Source: Streptomyces iconiensis (GTDB lineage Bacteria > Actinomycetota > Actinomycetes > Streptomycetales > Streptomycetaceae). Taken from it: DNA of 64,000 nucleotides. The stretch spans positions 60,389 through 124,388 of the forward strand of contig NZ_JANCPR020000029.1 of assembly GCF_028657195.3 (NCBI RefSeq), given 5' to 3'. The stretch's first letter is position 1, and each line of letters opens with the position of its first letter. Of this stretch, positions 42,429-51,698 are shown piece after piece. Under the pieces are notes generated by a model. That model did no database searches. It had not been told where the DNA came from and saw nothing but the letters and a program-made list of their open reading frames with translations. A program made the translations under genes and the position numbers.

Positions 42429-45071
42429 ATGACCCGACGAGACTCCCGGAGCATGGCCACGGTCGGCACCAAGGCTCCGTCCGACACCGCGGTCGCCGTG
42501 AACCGTCTGGTCACGGTCGGTCTCAAGGCACTCGACGACTACGAGCGCCTCACCCAGAAGCAGGTCGACCACATCGTGAAGAAGGCGTCGGTCGCGGCTC
42601 TGGACCAGCACACCGCGCTGGCCCGTCTTGCCGTGGAGGAGACCGGGCGAGGAGTGTTCGAGGACAAGGCCGCCAAGAACATGTTCGCGTGCGAGCACGT
42701 CACCCACAGCATGGGCCCGATGAAGACGGTCGGTGTCATCGCCCGCGACGACACCGAGGACATGGTCGAGATAGCGGAGCCGGTGGGAGTGGTGTGCGCG
42801 GTCACGCCCGTCACCAACCCGACGTCCACCACGATCTTCAAGGCACTGATGGCGCTGAAAACCCGCAACCCGATCGTGTTCGCCTTCCACCCCTCGGCCC
42901 AGCGGTGCAGTACGGAGGCCGCCCGGGTCGTGCGGGACGCGGCCGTCGCTGCGGGAGCGCCGGAGCACTGCGTGCAGTGGATCGAGCAACCATCGGTCGA
43001 GGCGACCAACACACTGATGCGGCACCCGGGCGTCTCTCTGATACTTGCCACTGGGGGCAATGGCATGGTGAAAGCCGCCTACTCGGCCGGCAAACCGACA
43101 CTGGGCGTGGGAGCGGGCAACGTCCCCGCCTACGTGCACAAGAGCGCGAAGCTGCGCCGGGCCGTCAACGATCTGGTGCTGTCGAAGTCGTTCGACAACG
43201 GCATGATCTGCGCCTCCGAACAGGCCGTCATTCTCGACGCGGACATCTACGACACGGCGCTGGCCGAGTTCCGTACCCTGCACGCCCACATGGCCACCCC
43301 CGAGGAGAAGGCGGCGCTGGAAGCATTCCTGTTCCCCGCCTCTGGCGGTTCGGGCGCGGGCTGCGAACCGAAGGTCAACGCGGCGGCCGTCGGGCAGAGC
43401 CCGTCGTGGATCGCCGAGCAGGCGGGGTTCCGCGTCCCGGAGGACACCTCGGTCATCCTGGTGGCGGCCGAACGCGTCGGCCCGGACGAGCCGTTGACCC
43501 GGGAGAAGCTCTGCCCGGTCCTTGCCGTGCTCCGCGCCGAGAACGAGCGTCACGGCTTCGATCTGGCCGCCGACATGGTCGCCTTCCACGGCCAGGGCCA
43601 CAGCGCCGTCATCCACACCGAGGACCGGGCCCTGGCAGAGGCGTACGGCAAGCGCATGAAGACCGTACGGATCATCGTCAACTCCCCGTCCTCCCAGGGC
43701 GCGATCGGCGGCATCTACAACGGCCTCCTGCCGTCTCTCACGCTGGGTTGCGGATCGTGGGGCAGCACCTCGGTGTCGAACAACGTCTCCGCCGCCCAGT
43801 TGCTGAACGTCAAGCGGGTCTCCACCCGCCGCAACAACCTGCAGTGGTTCAAGGTCCCACCGAAGATCTACTTCGAACCGCAGGCCATCCGCTACCTGAC
43901 CTCCATGCCCGACGTGCACCGCGTCACGATCGTCACCGACGCCACCATGACCCGCCTCGGATTCGTCGACCGCGTCACCCACGTCCTGCAACAGCGCCGC
44001 GACCCGATCACCCTCCAGATCATCGACAACGTCCAACCAGAGCCGAGCATCGACTCCGTGCAGCGCGGCGCCGACCTGATGCGGGACTTCCGCCCGGACA
44101 CGATCATCGCGCTCGGGGGCGGCTCTCCCATGGACGCGGCGAAGGTCATGTGGCTGCTGTACGAGCAGCCCGACGTCGACTTCGCCGACATGCGGCAGAA
44201 GTTCTCCGACATCCGTAAGCGCGCCTTCCGTTTCCCGACCCTGGGCACGCTCGCCCGCCTGGTGTGCGTGCCCACCACCTCTGGCACGGGCGCCGAGGTC
44301 ACTCCGTTCGCAGTCATCTCCGACCCGGCGACCGGCAAGAAGTATCCGCTGACCGATTACGCGCTCACTCCCAGCGTGGCCATCGTCGACCCGCTGCTGG
44401 CCACCGCCCTGCCCCCCGCACTGGCCGCCGACAGCGGCTTCGACGCCCTCACCCACGCCATCGAGGCTTACGTCTCCGTCTACGCAAACGACTTCACCGA
44501 CGGTCTCGCGCTGCATGCCGTCCGGCTGGTCTTCGGCAACATCGAGTCCGCGGTGAACGACCGTATGAACAGTGCCCAGGCGCGGGAGAAGATGCACAAC
44601 GCCGGCACCATCGCGGGCATGGCCTTCGGCAATGCCTTTCTCGGCATCGTCCACGCCATGTCCCACACCCTCGGCGCCACCTTCCACATCGCGCACGGCC
44701 GCACCAACGCCGTCCTCCTCCCCCACGTCATCCGCTACAACGGCAGCATCCCCACGAAGCTCACCGGCTGGCCCAAGTACGAGAGCTACCGGGCCCCTGA
44801 ACGCCTGCGGGACATCGCCCGTGCTCTCGGCCTCCCTGCCGCCACCCCGCAGGAGGGCGTGGATTCGCTCGCCGCGGCCGTGGAGAGCCTGCGCGACGCT
44901 GTAGGCATCGAGCCGACGTTCCAACGCCTCGGAGTCGATGAGCAGACCTTCCTCGACGCCCTGCCGCAGCAGGCCCTGAACGCCTACGAGGACCAATGCT
45001 CGCCCGCCAACCCCCGTATGCCCATGCTGGACGACATGCAGGGGATCATGCGCACCGCCTACTACGGCTGA
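42429..45071 (+). CDS. adhE: Bifunctional acetaldehyde-CoA / alcohol dehydrogenase
   Basis: 880 residues, the normal AdhE length. The N-terminal aldehyde dehydrogenase half has the catalytic Cys in DNGMICASEQAVI and the coenzyme stretch AVTPVTNPTSTTIFKALMAL. The C-terminal iron-dependent alcohol dehydrogenase half has GGGSPMDAAKVMW, PTTSGTGAEVTPF and the metal-binding HAIEAYVS and HAMSHTLGATFHIAHG. It reduces acetyl-CoA through acetaldehyde to ethanol, reoxidising two NADH, and usually forms spirosomes. With PFL and GAPDH nearby it completes a redox-balanced fermentation. The ATG follows GGAGG. Confidence 0.95.
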   Translation: MTRRDSRSMATVGTKAPSDTAVAVNRLVTVGLKALDDYERLTQKQVDHIVKKASVAALDQHTALARLAVEETGRGVFEDKAAKNMFACEHVTHSMGPMKTVGVIARDDTEDMVEIAEPVGVVCAVTPVTNPTSTTIFKALMALKTRNPIVFAFHPSAQRCSTEAARVVRDAAVAAGAPEHCVQWIEQPSVEATNTLMRHPGVSLILATGGNGMVKAAYSAGKPTLGVGAGNVPAYVHKSAKLRRAVNDLVLSKSFDNGMICASEQAVILDADIYDTALAEFRTLHAHMATPEEKAALEAFLFPASGGSGAGCEPKVNAAAVGQSPSWIAEQAGFRVPEDTSVILVAAERVGPDEPLTREKLCPVLAVLRAENERHGFDLAADMVAFHGQGHSAVIHTEDRALAEAYGKRMKTVRIIVNSPSSQGAIGGIYNGLLPSLTLGCGSWGSTSVSNNVSAAQLLNVKRVSTRRNNLQWFKVPPKIYFEPQAIRYLTSMPDVHRVTIVTDATMTRLGFVDRVTHVLQQRRDPITLQIIDNVQPEPSIDSVQRGADLMRDFRPDTIIALGGGSPMDAAKVMWLLYEQPDVDFADMRQKFSDIRKRAFRFPTLGTLARLVCVPTTSGTGAEVTPFAVISDPATGKKYPLTDYALTPSVAIVDPLLATALPPALAADSGFDALTHAIEAYVSVYANDFTDGLALHAVRLVFGNIESAVNDRMNSAQAREKMHNAGTIAGMAFGNAFLGIVHAMSHTLGATFHIAHGRTNAVLLPHVIRYNGSIPTKLTGWPKYESYRAPERLRDIARALGLPAATPQEGVDSLAAAVESLRDAVGIEPTFQRLGVDEQTFLDALPQQALNAYEDQCSPANPRMPMLDDMQGIMRTAYYG

Positions 45072-45083
45072 CCACGACCGCCC

Positions 45084-45104
45084 GTGCCCGCCAAGCGCGG
45101 GCAC
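45084..45104 (+). terminator. Hairpin after adhE
   Basis: Arms GTGCCCGC and GCGGGCAC with a five-base loop lie 12 bp beyond the adhE stop codon. The following ~290 bp hold only a dyad box before the next gene. Confidence 0.5.
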
Positions 45105-45264
45105 CGCGCCGGGAACACCCTTGAGGACTGTGGCCGCTTCAAGGGCGCCCTTCACCAACCCCGCACCACCTCGGTCGGCTTCCAGCGTCTCCGCCGAGCC
45201 GCGGTGCCACGCCGGGGCGAGGCAAGGGCGCCGGGAGGTTCGCATCTTTGGTGCCCCAACTCCA

Positions 45265-45278
45265 GGTCTGTGCGGCCC
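45265..45278. promoter_or_regulatory. Single dyad box upstream of USP
   Basis: GGTCTG-TG-CGGCCC has a perfect right half-site and four of six matching bases on the left, 115 bp before the USP start. Confidence 0.4.
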
Positions 45279-45392
45279 CTACAAGTCGCATCGGGTATCC
45301 GACAGGGTGGAGAGCAACGGCGCGGCAGCGAGGTTCGCGCGCCACCCGTCATCTCTCATACCGGTGTCCTGGGACACCTGGAGGTGTGCTCC

Positions 45393-46310
45393 ATGAACCG
45401 ATCCGTCGTCGTCGGAGTCAACGGCTCTCCCGAGAGCCTCGCCGCCACCGAATGGGCGGCCGAGGAGGCCCAGCGCCGGGAACTGCCCCTGTGGCTGCTG
45501 CACGCCAGTGAGGCCGGATGGGACGACACCCCGAAATCGACGCGGTTGCCTGAACTGTCGGAACCGCTACGCCGCTCGCTGCTAATGCTCCAGGAAGCCG
45601 AGAGGCACATTTCGGCCCGCTACCCGACGGTGACCGTGCAGGCCGACCAGATCACGCAGGACCCGCGCGACGCCTTGCAAGCCGCCGCCGAAGAGGCGGA
45701 GTTGCTTGTCCTCGGCTCCAGCGGCCTGGGCGCCGTGACCGGGTTCCTCATCGGTTCGGTCGCGCTGGCCATCGCCAACCACGCCTCGTGTCCCGTGGTA
45801 CTCGTTCGTGCAGACACGGGCGCCCCTGCCGGCGACGTATCCGCCGCTGCTTCCTCCACACGTGGCACCGAGGCGGAGGTCGTCCTCGGTCTGGATCTGC
45901 ACCACCCTTGTGATCCGCTGCTCGCGTTCGCGTTCGACGCCGCGGCCCGCCGCTCGGCGCGGCTGCGCGTCGTGCACTGCTGGAGGCCTCCGGTCCCTTA
46001 CGCCTACGCACCGGGTTTCACCGTGCCCGGCACCGAGCTGGACACCGAGCCGGAACTGGAGAGCCAGGTGATGCGGGAGCTGACGGCGGCGCTCCAGCCA
46101 TGGCGCGCGAGATGGCCCACGGTCGAGGTGATCGGGAACGCGGTTCAGGGCCGTCCCGGACACCATCTGACGCACGCTGCGGCGCACGCGCAACTCCTGG
46201 TCATCGGCCGCAGGGCCAGACACCCCGCCATCGGCACCCGCCTGGGGCCCGTCGCGCACGCGGTGATCCACCACGCTCGCTGCCCCGTCGCCGTCGTCCC
46301 GCACGAGTGA
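45393..46310 (+). CDS. Universal stress protein, two tandem USP domains
   Basis: 305 residues from ATG 45,393. Domain 1 runs from VVVGVNGSPESLAATEWAAE to LLVLGSSGLGAVTGFLIGS, a textbook GX2GX9GS ATP loop. The usual first-strand Asp is Asn here (GVNGS). Domain 2 runs from VVLGLDLHHPCDPLLAFAFD to HAVIHHARCPVAVVPHE. It is closely related in pattern to the USP at 37-38 kb (HPCD signature in domain 2). Confidence 0.9.
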   Translation: MNRSVVVGVNGSPESLAATEWAAEEAQRRELPLWLLHASEAGWDDTPKSTRLPELSEPLRRSLLMLQEAERHISARYPTVTVQADQITQDPRDALQAAAEEAELLVLGSSGLGAVTGFLIGSVALAIANHASCPVVLVRADTGAPAGDVSAAASSTRGTEAEVVLGLDLHHPCDPLLAFAFDAAARRSARLRVVHCWRPPVPYAYAPGFTVPGTELDTEPELESQVMRELTAALQPWRARWPTVEVIGNAVQGRPGHHLTHAAAHAQLLVIGRRARHPAIGTRLGPVAHAVIHHARCPVAVVPHE

Positions 46311-46352
46311 ACGCGACCACAGCTCGCCAACCCGCTGCGCGCGCACGCCACT

Positions 46353-46946
46353 TCAGCTGTACTCACCCCACTGCGGGCCGACCTCGGCCCACTCCCGGTC
46401 CCAGGCACACAGGCGTGCTCGATCCAGACATCGTCTGCACATCCGGCGGAGGGCGACCAGCAGCAAGGCCGCTAGCGAGGCGGCGACGAGACCCGCCAGA
46501 ATGGCATCTCCGGTCACCCGCGCCCGGCTCAACGGGACTTCGGCAAGCTGCCCGTCTTCGTGGACCCAGATACGCACACGGTCGCCCTTGTGCTGCCCCA
46601 ATACGGCCACAACATCACCCACCCGGCTCAGACCGTCGGGACCGCTCCATCGCGCCCGCACCAACGCCTCGTCCTCCGACAACTTCCCACGAGCTGCGCC
46701 CGCGTCGGCACCAGCTCTGGGCGCGTCCCGGAGCAGTACGGCGACAGCCTCGTGCCGCTCCGTCATCTGTGCCGCGCGGGCACTCATCCCCCTCTCAGCC
46801 ACGGCACGGCCGGCAGCGTTCCCTGCGGCCGGAACCACCAGCAGCAGCGCCAGCAATGTCAGCAGACCCACCCAGGCATCAGCCACATCCCAGGGCCGCC
46901 GCATGGGCACACGCTGCCACCGCCATCGCCAGCCCACATCACGCAT
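46353..46946 (-). CDS. Rv1733c-family membrane protein
   Basis: 197 residues from ATG 46,946 behind a GGAGGGG site. The N-terminal basic stretch and first membrane helix are WVGLLTLLALLLVVPAAGNA. An extracytoplasmic middle follows (RWSGPDGLSRVGDVVAVLGQ, RVRIWVHEDGQLAEVPL), then a second helix (ILAGLVAASLAALLLVAL) and a Cys/Arg-rich tail with WAEVGPQW. Two helices around a ~100-residue loop is the Rv1733c architecture, a DosR-regulon membrane antigen of mycobacteria with unknown function. It is convergent with the USP gene. Confidence 0.8.
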   Translation of the reverse strand: MRDVGWRWRWQRVPMRRPWDVADAWVGLLTLLALLLVVPAAGNAAGRAVAERGMSARAAQMTERHEAVAVLLRDAPRAGADAGAARGKLSEDEALVRARWSGPDGLSRVGDVVAVLGQHKGDRVRIWVHEDGQLAEVPLSRARVTGDAILAGLVAASLAALLLVALRRMCRRCLDRARLCAWDREWAEVGPQWGEYS

Positions 46947-47780
46947 GACGCCACCCCTCCGGAGAAGGGACGGTCCCGGCGGTCGCTGCCAGACACGGCC
47001 GACGCGCAGGCGTGGGGCACGTACATACCGAAGTGGTGCCAAAGGCTTGCCGCTTCAGCCGGTGCGCGATGCTCCTGACCACAGGCAACGTGACCACCTG
47101 GCCCCTCAGCACCCGGGTCGTCATCGCGTCGAACTCATCGGCCCACCCGGGCCCATGGCCGGCGGAACCGGATGGGCCCGCCGGCCACCGAGGCGGTGGG
47201 CCGGCTTCAGGACGGCAGCAACGGCATGCTGAAACGTGTGGTGCTGAACATGTTGTAGCGGTGGGGCGGAAAGACGACCGAGAGATCATCGAGTCCCCGG
47301 AACCTGCTGCTCGCCGTTGCGCGTTCTTCGGGAGAGCATCGCTCGACCTCGTCGGGCACACTTCGGCGGAGCGCGTGCGGCGCATACTTCATCTCCTGAC
47401 GGATCACGGTGCCGAACGGGCCTCGATGACAGCTCTGTCGGCCGTTCCTGCGGCGGACACCAGTACGTCCTCGTCTCCTCAGCGGGGCCAGGCGGAACCA
47501 GCGCGGGTGACAGAAGGCCTCCCGAAGCAACGGCCAGCTAACCGGTGCGGATCTGGGGCAGAGCGAATCGGAGGCGTACGCCGGGTGGTGCGTGCATGGT
47601 GATCGCCTCGGCGCGGAGCCGAACGTCTGCAAGCGCACTGATTACGGCGCGCCGTTGCGACTGCGCCACCGCCGCCGGCGGATAGGCCGGAGGCGGCGGC
47701 GGACGGGCCGGAGACCAGGCAGCGGGTCTTGCGGCGCTCCCGAGACGGAATTCTTGACCGCCCGGCGCCTGTCCGTCTCC
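46947..47780. other. Long intergenic stretch with a candidate box only
   Basis: No frame in these ~830 bp shows a recognisable domain. A possible dyad, GAACCG-GA-TGGGCC, lies at 47,165-47,178, about 220 bp upstream of the Rv1733c-like start. Frames on both strands near 47,200-47,640 could be remnants, but I cannot name them. Confidence 0.35.
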
Positions 47781-48698
47781 TTATGAGGACGACGGCTCCG
47801 GCATCGGCACGAGCACCACAGGGCAGCGCGCGTGGTGAAGCAACGCGTGTGTGACGGGGCCTAGTTGGAGGGAGAGCCGGTGAGCGGGGCGGTGCATCGC
47901 GAGAACGACCAGGTCCACATCCCGGCTGGCGGCCACCAAGGTGGCAGCGGGGTCTGCGCAGGTGTGATCGGTGCTCACCTTGACATCGGCGTACTCTTCC
48001 CGGAAGGGGGAGACAGCGAACTGGGCGACTCCCTCCGCCGCCTTGCGGTACTTCTCCGCCTCCCATATGTCGTTCTCCGAGGGCGGCATACGCAGCCCTC
48101 TGGGGATCGGCGGATACAGCCATGCGTGCAGCGCGCTCAGCGGCGCCGCGCGAAGCCGGGCTTCCTCGAAAGCGAAGCGCACGGCCACACCGTCGACATC
48201 GGTCTTGACGCCGACCAGCACCCCGTTCCGCCGCTCCCCGGACGGCTCCGCACCGACGGGCACCACCATCAGCGGTCCCTCACAATGCGCAGCGACCCGA
48301 AGACTGACCGATCCCAGGAGCAGGCCTGCGAATCCGCCATGTCCGCGCGTGCCGACCACGGTCAGCGCGGCGTCACGGCTCGCGTCGATGAGCGTCGGCG
48401 CCGCCGCTTTATCGGTCAGTGTCGCTGTGACCGGCAGTCCGGGATGACGTTCGCGGACGTGCTCGACGACACGGTCCAGTGCTGCACGCGTCTCGTCACG
48501 GTGCGCCAGGGAGGCGTCCAACGCGGAGCCGATGCCGAGCCACTGTGTCGGGGGCGCATGCACAGCCCATGGCCAGCCGCACAACACGTCCAGACCGGTG
48601 TTCCGGAGGGTGGCTTCGGAGGCCGCACGCTCCACGGCGCGTTCGGCCGGTTGCGATCCGTCGTACCCGACAACCACGTGACCACTGATGTTCCTCAC
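47781..48698 (-). CDS. Universal stress protein, two tandem USP domains
   Basis: 305 residues from ATG 48,698. Domain 1 begins HVVVGYDGSQPAERAVERAA and has LTVVGTRGHGGFAGLLLGS. Domain 2 begins VLVGVKTDVDGVAVRFAFE and ends LLHHARCPVVLVPMPE, with a degenerate second ATP loop (VVLAMHRPAHRLSLQLG). It diverges more from the other island USPs. A weak dyad (AGCCGG-CT-CGGTCC, 48,819-48,832) lies ~120 bp upstream. Confidence 0.88.
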   Translation of the reverse strand: MRNISGHVVVGYDGSQPAERAVERAASEATLRNTGLDVLCGWPWAVHAPPTQWLGIGSALDASLAHRDETRAALDRVVEHVRERHPGLPVTATLTDKAAAPTLIDASRDAALTVVGTRGHGGFAGLLLGSVSLRVAAHCEGPLMVVPVGAEPSGERRNGVLVGVKTDVDGVAVRFAFEEARLRAAPLSALHAWLYPPIPRGLRMPPSENDIWEAEKYRKAAEGVAQFAVSPFREEYADVKVSTDHTCADPAATLVAASRDVDLVVLAMHRPAHRLSLQLGPVTHALLHHARCPVVLVPMPEPSSS

Positions 48699-48863
48699 AA
48701 CTTTTCGCCTCTTTCCTGATGTTGGCCATTGCGGGTGTTCCTGCGTTTTCGGACGTTCACAGCAACGGCTGCACGGCTCGCTTCCAGCCGGAGGGGGCCG
48801 GGACGCTGAAGCGTGAACAGCCGGCTCGGTCCGCCCCGGCCGCGGTTCGGCACTCGCCGGTGG

Positions 48864-49886
48864 TCACAGTCCGATGTGGTTCGAGACGAATTCGGTGAGA
48901 TCGAGCAAGCGGTTGGCGTATCCCCACTCGTTGTCGTACCAGCCGAAGATCTTCACCAAGTCACCCCGGACCAGGGTCAGCGGCGCGTCGACCACACACG
49001 AGGCGGGGTCCCCGATGATGTCGCGGGAGACGATCGGCGCCGTGCTCACGCGCAGGATGCCGCTCAGCGGGCCGGTGGCCGCCTCGGTGAACGCGGTGGT
49101 GATCTCCTCCGTCTCCACCGGACGCCGCAGCACGGCGGTCAGATCGGTGAGCGAGCCGTCCTCCACGGGGACACGCAGAGACAAGCCGTCAAGAGCACCG
49201 TCCAGTTCGGGCACAACAGCGCCGACGGCCCGCGCCGCGCCCGTACTCGTGGGGATGATGCTCAGCGCGGCCGACCGGGCACGCCGGAAGTCCTTGTGCG
49301 GACCGTCCAGCAGCGACTGGTCGCCCGTGTAGCCGTGCACCGTGGTCATCAGCCCGCGATCGATGCCGAATCGCTCGTGCAGCACCTTGACCATCGGCAC
49401 GACACAGTTGGTGGTGCAGGAGGCCGCGGATACGACGTGGTGCCGATCCGGCGCGTACACGGACTCGTTGACACCCATCACCACCGTGGCGTCCGCGCCC
49501 TTGCCCGGCGCGGACACAAGCACCTTCCGCGCCCCCGCTTCCAGATGACGCGCCGCGTCCGCACGAGCCCGGAAACGGCCGGTCGACTCGACCACGATCT
49601 CCACCCCGTGCGCCGCCCAAGGGATTTCCACCGGGTCGTGCACAGCGCTCACGGCGATGTCACGGCCTCCGACCGTCAGGGCTCCGGCCTCGTGCGAGAC
49701 GGGTCGTTGGAGCCGTCCGTACGTCGAGTCGTACTCCAGCAAGTGCGCGAGAACGGCTGCGGGCGCGACATCATTGACGGCCACCACCTCGACCGGGGTG
49801 CCCTTGCCCTCGGCGCGCTCCAACACCCCGCGTAAGTAGCTGCGCCCTATGCGACCGAACCCGTTGATGCCCACCCGCACCGTCAT
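48864..49886 (-). CDS. gap: Glyceraldehyde-3-phosphate dehydrogenase (type I)
   Basis: 340 residues from ATG 49,886. VRVGINGFGRIGRSYLRG is the Rossmann start, VVAVND places Asp where NAD is selected, and the catalytic Cys157 is in SAASCTTNC. WYDNEWGYANRLLDL closes the active site. It oxidises G3P to 1,3-bisphosphoglycerate with NADH production. As an island copy it is probably an additional, hypoxia-induced isoform. Three dyad-like elements lie 50-105 bp upstream. Confidence 0.93.
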   Translation of the reverse strand: MTVRVGINGFGRIGRSYLRGVLERAEGKGTPVEVVAVNDVAPAAVLAHLLEYDSTYGRLQRPVSHEAGALTVGGRDIAVSAVHDPVEIPWAAHGVEIVVESTGRFRARADAARHLEAGARKVLVSAPGKGADATVVMGVNESVYAPDRHHVVSAASCTTNCVVPMVKVLHERFGIDRGLMTTVHGYTGDQSLLDGPHKDFRRARSAALSIIPTSTGAARAVGAVVPELDGALDGLSLRVPVEDGSLTDLTAVLRRPVETEEITTAFTEAATGPLSGILRVSTAPIVSRDIIGDPASCVVDAPLTLVRGDLVKIFGWYDNEWGYANRLLDLTEFVSNHIGL

Positions 49887-49936
49887 GGCTGTTCTCCTCC
49901 CGCTGTCGGCGTGCCTTCGCCCACATGCTTGTCCGG

Positions 49937-49991
49937 GGACCGCGCGGCCCACAGGGGCCGAAGAGGGGATGGCTGAGGGGCCGACCGGCCC
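49937..49991. promoter_or_regulatory. Dyad boxes, gap promoter
   Basis: GGACCG-CG-CGGCCC (49,937-49,950) and the perfect GGGCCG-AC-CGGCCC (49,978-49,991), with an isolated half-site GGGCCG (49,955-49,960) between them. The next ~450 bp to 50,450 contain no gene that I can recognise. Confidence 0.6.
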
Positions 49992-50450
49992 TGTGCGCAC
50001 GGGACCTGGAGTTCCCCGGAGCGGCCCGTTCAGTCCCTGCCCCCTCCCGTCGGTGGTCGCAGCGCCGTTGAACGGGTGGGAGGGGCCTGCGGCTCGGAAT
50101 GGCGAGGGAAGCGGCGCCGGAGGCCATGACGTGGTCGTCCAGGCACGGCAAGCCGAGCGGCTGTACGCGCGCGCAAGCACGTCGCCCTCAGCGGCGACCT
50201 GCCGCCGGACACCCGGTGTTGGACCACATACCGCCTTCTCGGCCCCGAGTGACGCCGGACCTGCGGAACCCGGGCGCGTCAGGTGGGCGGCCGACGTCAC
50301 CGAGTCCATGCTCGGCGCGCTCTCGGCGCCACACCCTCTGCCGCCGAGTACCGGGCTTCGCCGGAACGGACGCCGACGAGCTGGTCCGCGCCGTCGGCAC
50401 CGGTTTCATCGATCCTCCGCTGTCTCCTGCCCGGACCCGTCTGCGAAGAC

Positions 50451-50485
50451 AGGACGTTCGCCGGTCTCCCCAGCCTGTTCGGCCC
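50451..50485. promoter_or_regulatory. Paired dyad boxes upstream of Acg-like gene
   Basis: AGGACG-TT-CGCCGG and AGCCTG-TT-CGGCCC have centres 21 bp apart and end 70 bp before the start codon. Confidence 0.5.
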
Positions 50486-50555
50486 TACGATTCCGGCGCT
50501 GTGGCAGCGGAAGGTGAGGCTGAGAGCCAAGCCAGCGACCGAGGAGGAACCGGCC

Positions 50556-51545
50556 ATGCGTACCGCGACGCTCAACGCGGCCACCCTGGAAACCCTGGTC
50601 TCCGCCGCGGTAGCGGCGCCCTCGATTCACAACACCCAGCCCTGGCACTACCGTCTCGACCCGTATGCACCGGCCCTGGCCGTGCGCGCAGCCACCGAAC
50701 GCGGGCTCAGGCACGCCGATCCCGAGGGACGGGCCCTGCTCGTGTCCGTCGGCGCCGCCGTGCTCAACCTGCGGGTCGCCATCGCCCGCCACGGCTGGCA
50801 TCCCGTCGTCCGACTGCTGCCCTCCCCCGAAGATCCCGCCCTTCTGGCGACCGTACGGCTGGCGGAGGCCGGCCGGATCGGCAGGCCGCACCGCAAGGAG
50901 CTGTACGAGGCGATCTGGCACCGGCACAGCAGTCGATTCCCCTTTACGGAACACCCCGTCCCCGAAGACGTGAGGGCCGAGCTGAACGAGGTCGCGCACA
51001 GCGAGGGCGCCGGCCTCCGCTTCCCCACGTCCCAGGAGGTGTCCCGCCTGCTGGCGCACACCGCCGAAGGCGAGCGTCGAGACTCTCAGGACGCCGACCG
51101 CCGCGCCGAGACCCGCTACTGGGGCAGCAGCGGCGGACGGCTCGGCCTCGCCAGCGCCGTGCTCGGCCCCCAGGACGCCCGGGGGCACGTGCCCGTACGG
51201 GACTTCACGGGTGCCCGCCGCCCCGGTGCCCTGCCCAGCCGGGCCTTCGAGCGGCATCCCACCCTGGCCGTGTTGTCCACTCAGCACGACCGGAGGGTGG
51301 ATTGGTTGCGTGCGGGCCAGGCCCTCGAACACGTGCTGCTGCTCGCCACAGCTCACCGACTGCGAGCCTCCCTGCTGCACCAGGGCCTCGAATGGCCCGA
51401 CCTGCGCCGGGCCCTGGGCGGAGCCGGGCTGCCCGCTCGGCACGTCCAGATGCTGATCCGGCTGGGCTACGGCCCACCGGGGCCGGTCAGCCCCCGGCTG
51501 ACCGCGGACACGGTGCTCGACGGCGAAGCCCCCGAAGCCGGATGA
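50556..51545 (+). CDS. Acg-family nitroreductase-like protein
   Basis: 329 residues from ATG 50,556 behind GAGGAGG. A nitroreductase fold duplicated in one chain is suggested: TLVSAAVAAPSIHNTQPWHY is the hallmark N-terminus, RHSSRFPFTEHPVPEDV comes mid-protein, and RAGQALEHVLLLATAHRLRA then QMLIRLGYGPPGPVSPR close the second half. Acg-type proteins (Rv2032, Rv3131) are DosR-regulon members that bind FMN in a lid-covered site and may store flavin rather than reduce substrates. Paired dyad boxes precede it. Confidence 0.85.
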   Translation: MRTATLNAATLETLVSAAVAAPSIHNTQPWHYRLDPYAPALAVRAATERGLRHADPEGRALLVSVGAAVLNLRVAIARHGWHPVVRLLPSPEDPALLATVRLAEAGRIGRPHRKELYEAIWHRHSSRFPFTEHPVPEDVRAELNEVAHSEGAGLRFPTSQEVSRLLAHTAEGERRDSQDADRRAETRYWGSSGGRLGLASAVLGPQDARGHVPVRDFTGARRPGALPSRAFERHPTLAVLSTQHDRRVDWLRAGQALEHVLLLATAHRLRASLLHQGLEWPDLRRALGGAGLPARHVQMLIRLGYGPPGPVSPRLTADTVLDGEAPEAG

Positions 51546-51563
51546 CACCCGGTGGCGGCGCGG

Positions 51564-51621
51564 GGGCCGATCGGTGCCTGTATCGGAGCCGATCGGCCCC
51601 GGTCCTGTACCGGATCGGCCC
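51564..51621. promoter_or_regulatory. Three phased dyad boxes upstream of DoxX-like gene
   Basis: GGGCCG-AT-CGGTGC, GAGCCG-AT-CGGCCC and TACCGG-AT-CGGCCC have centres at 51,570.5, 51,592.5 and 51,614.5, exactly 22 bp apart, ending 77 bp before the start codon. This is the clearest array in the window. Confidence 0.7.
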
Positions 51622-51698
51622 CAGTCCTTGAGCGTCCTGCCGCGGGAGGCTCATGACGTCAGCACAGATCGCACAGTGACAACGAAGGGAAAGACATC

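Noticed and set aside
42216..45245. 1009-codon minus-strand frame opposite adhE
   Set aside because: Entirely antisense to AdhE and shadow-like in composition; no start signal or domain.
45119..45360. A small gene between adhE and the USP gene
   Set aside because: Frames here lack a ribosome-binding site and domain character; the interval fits a promoter with one dyad box.
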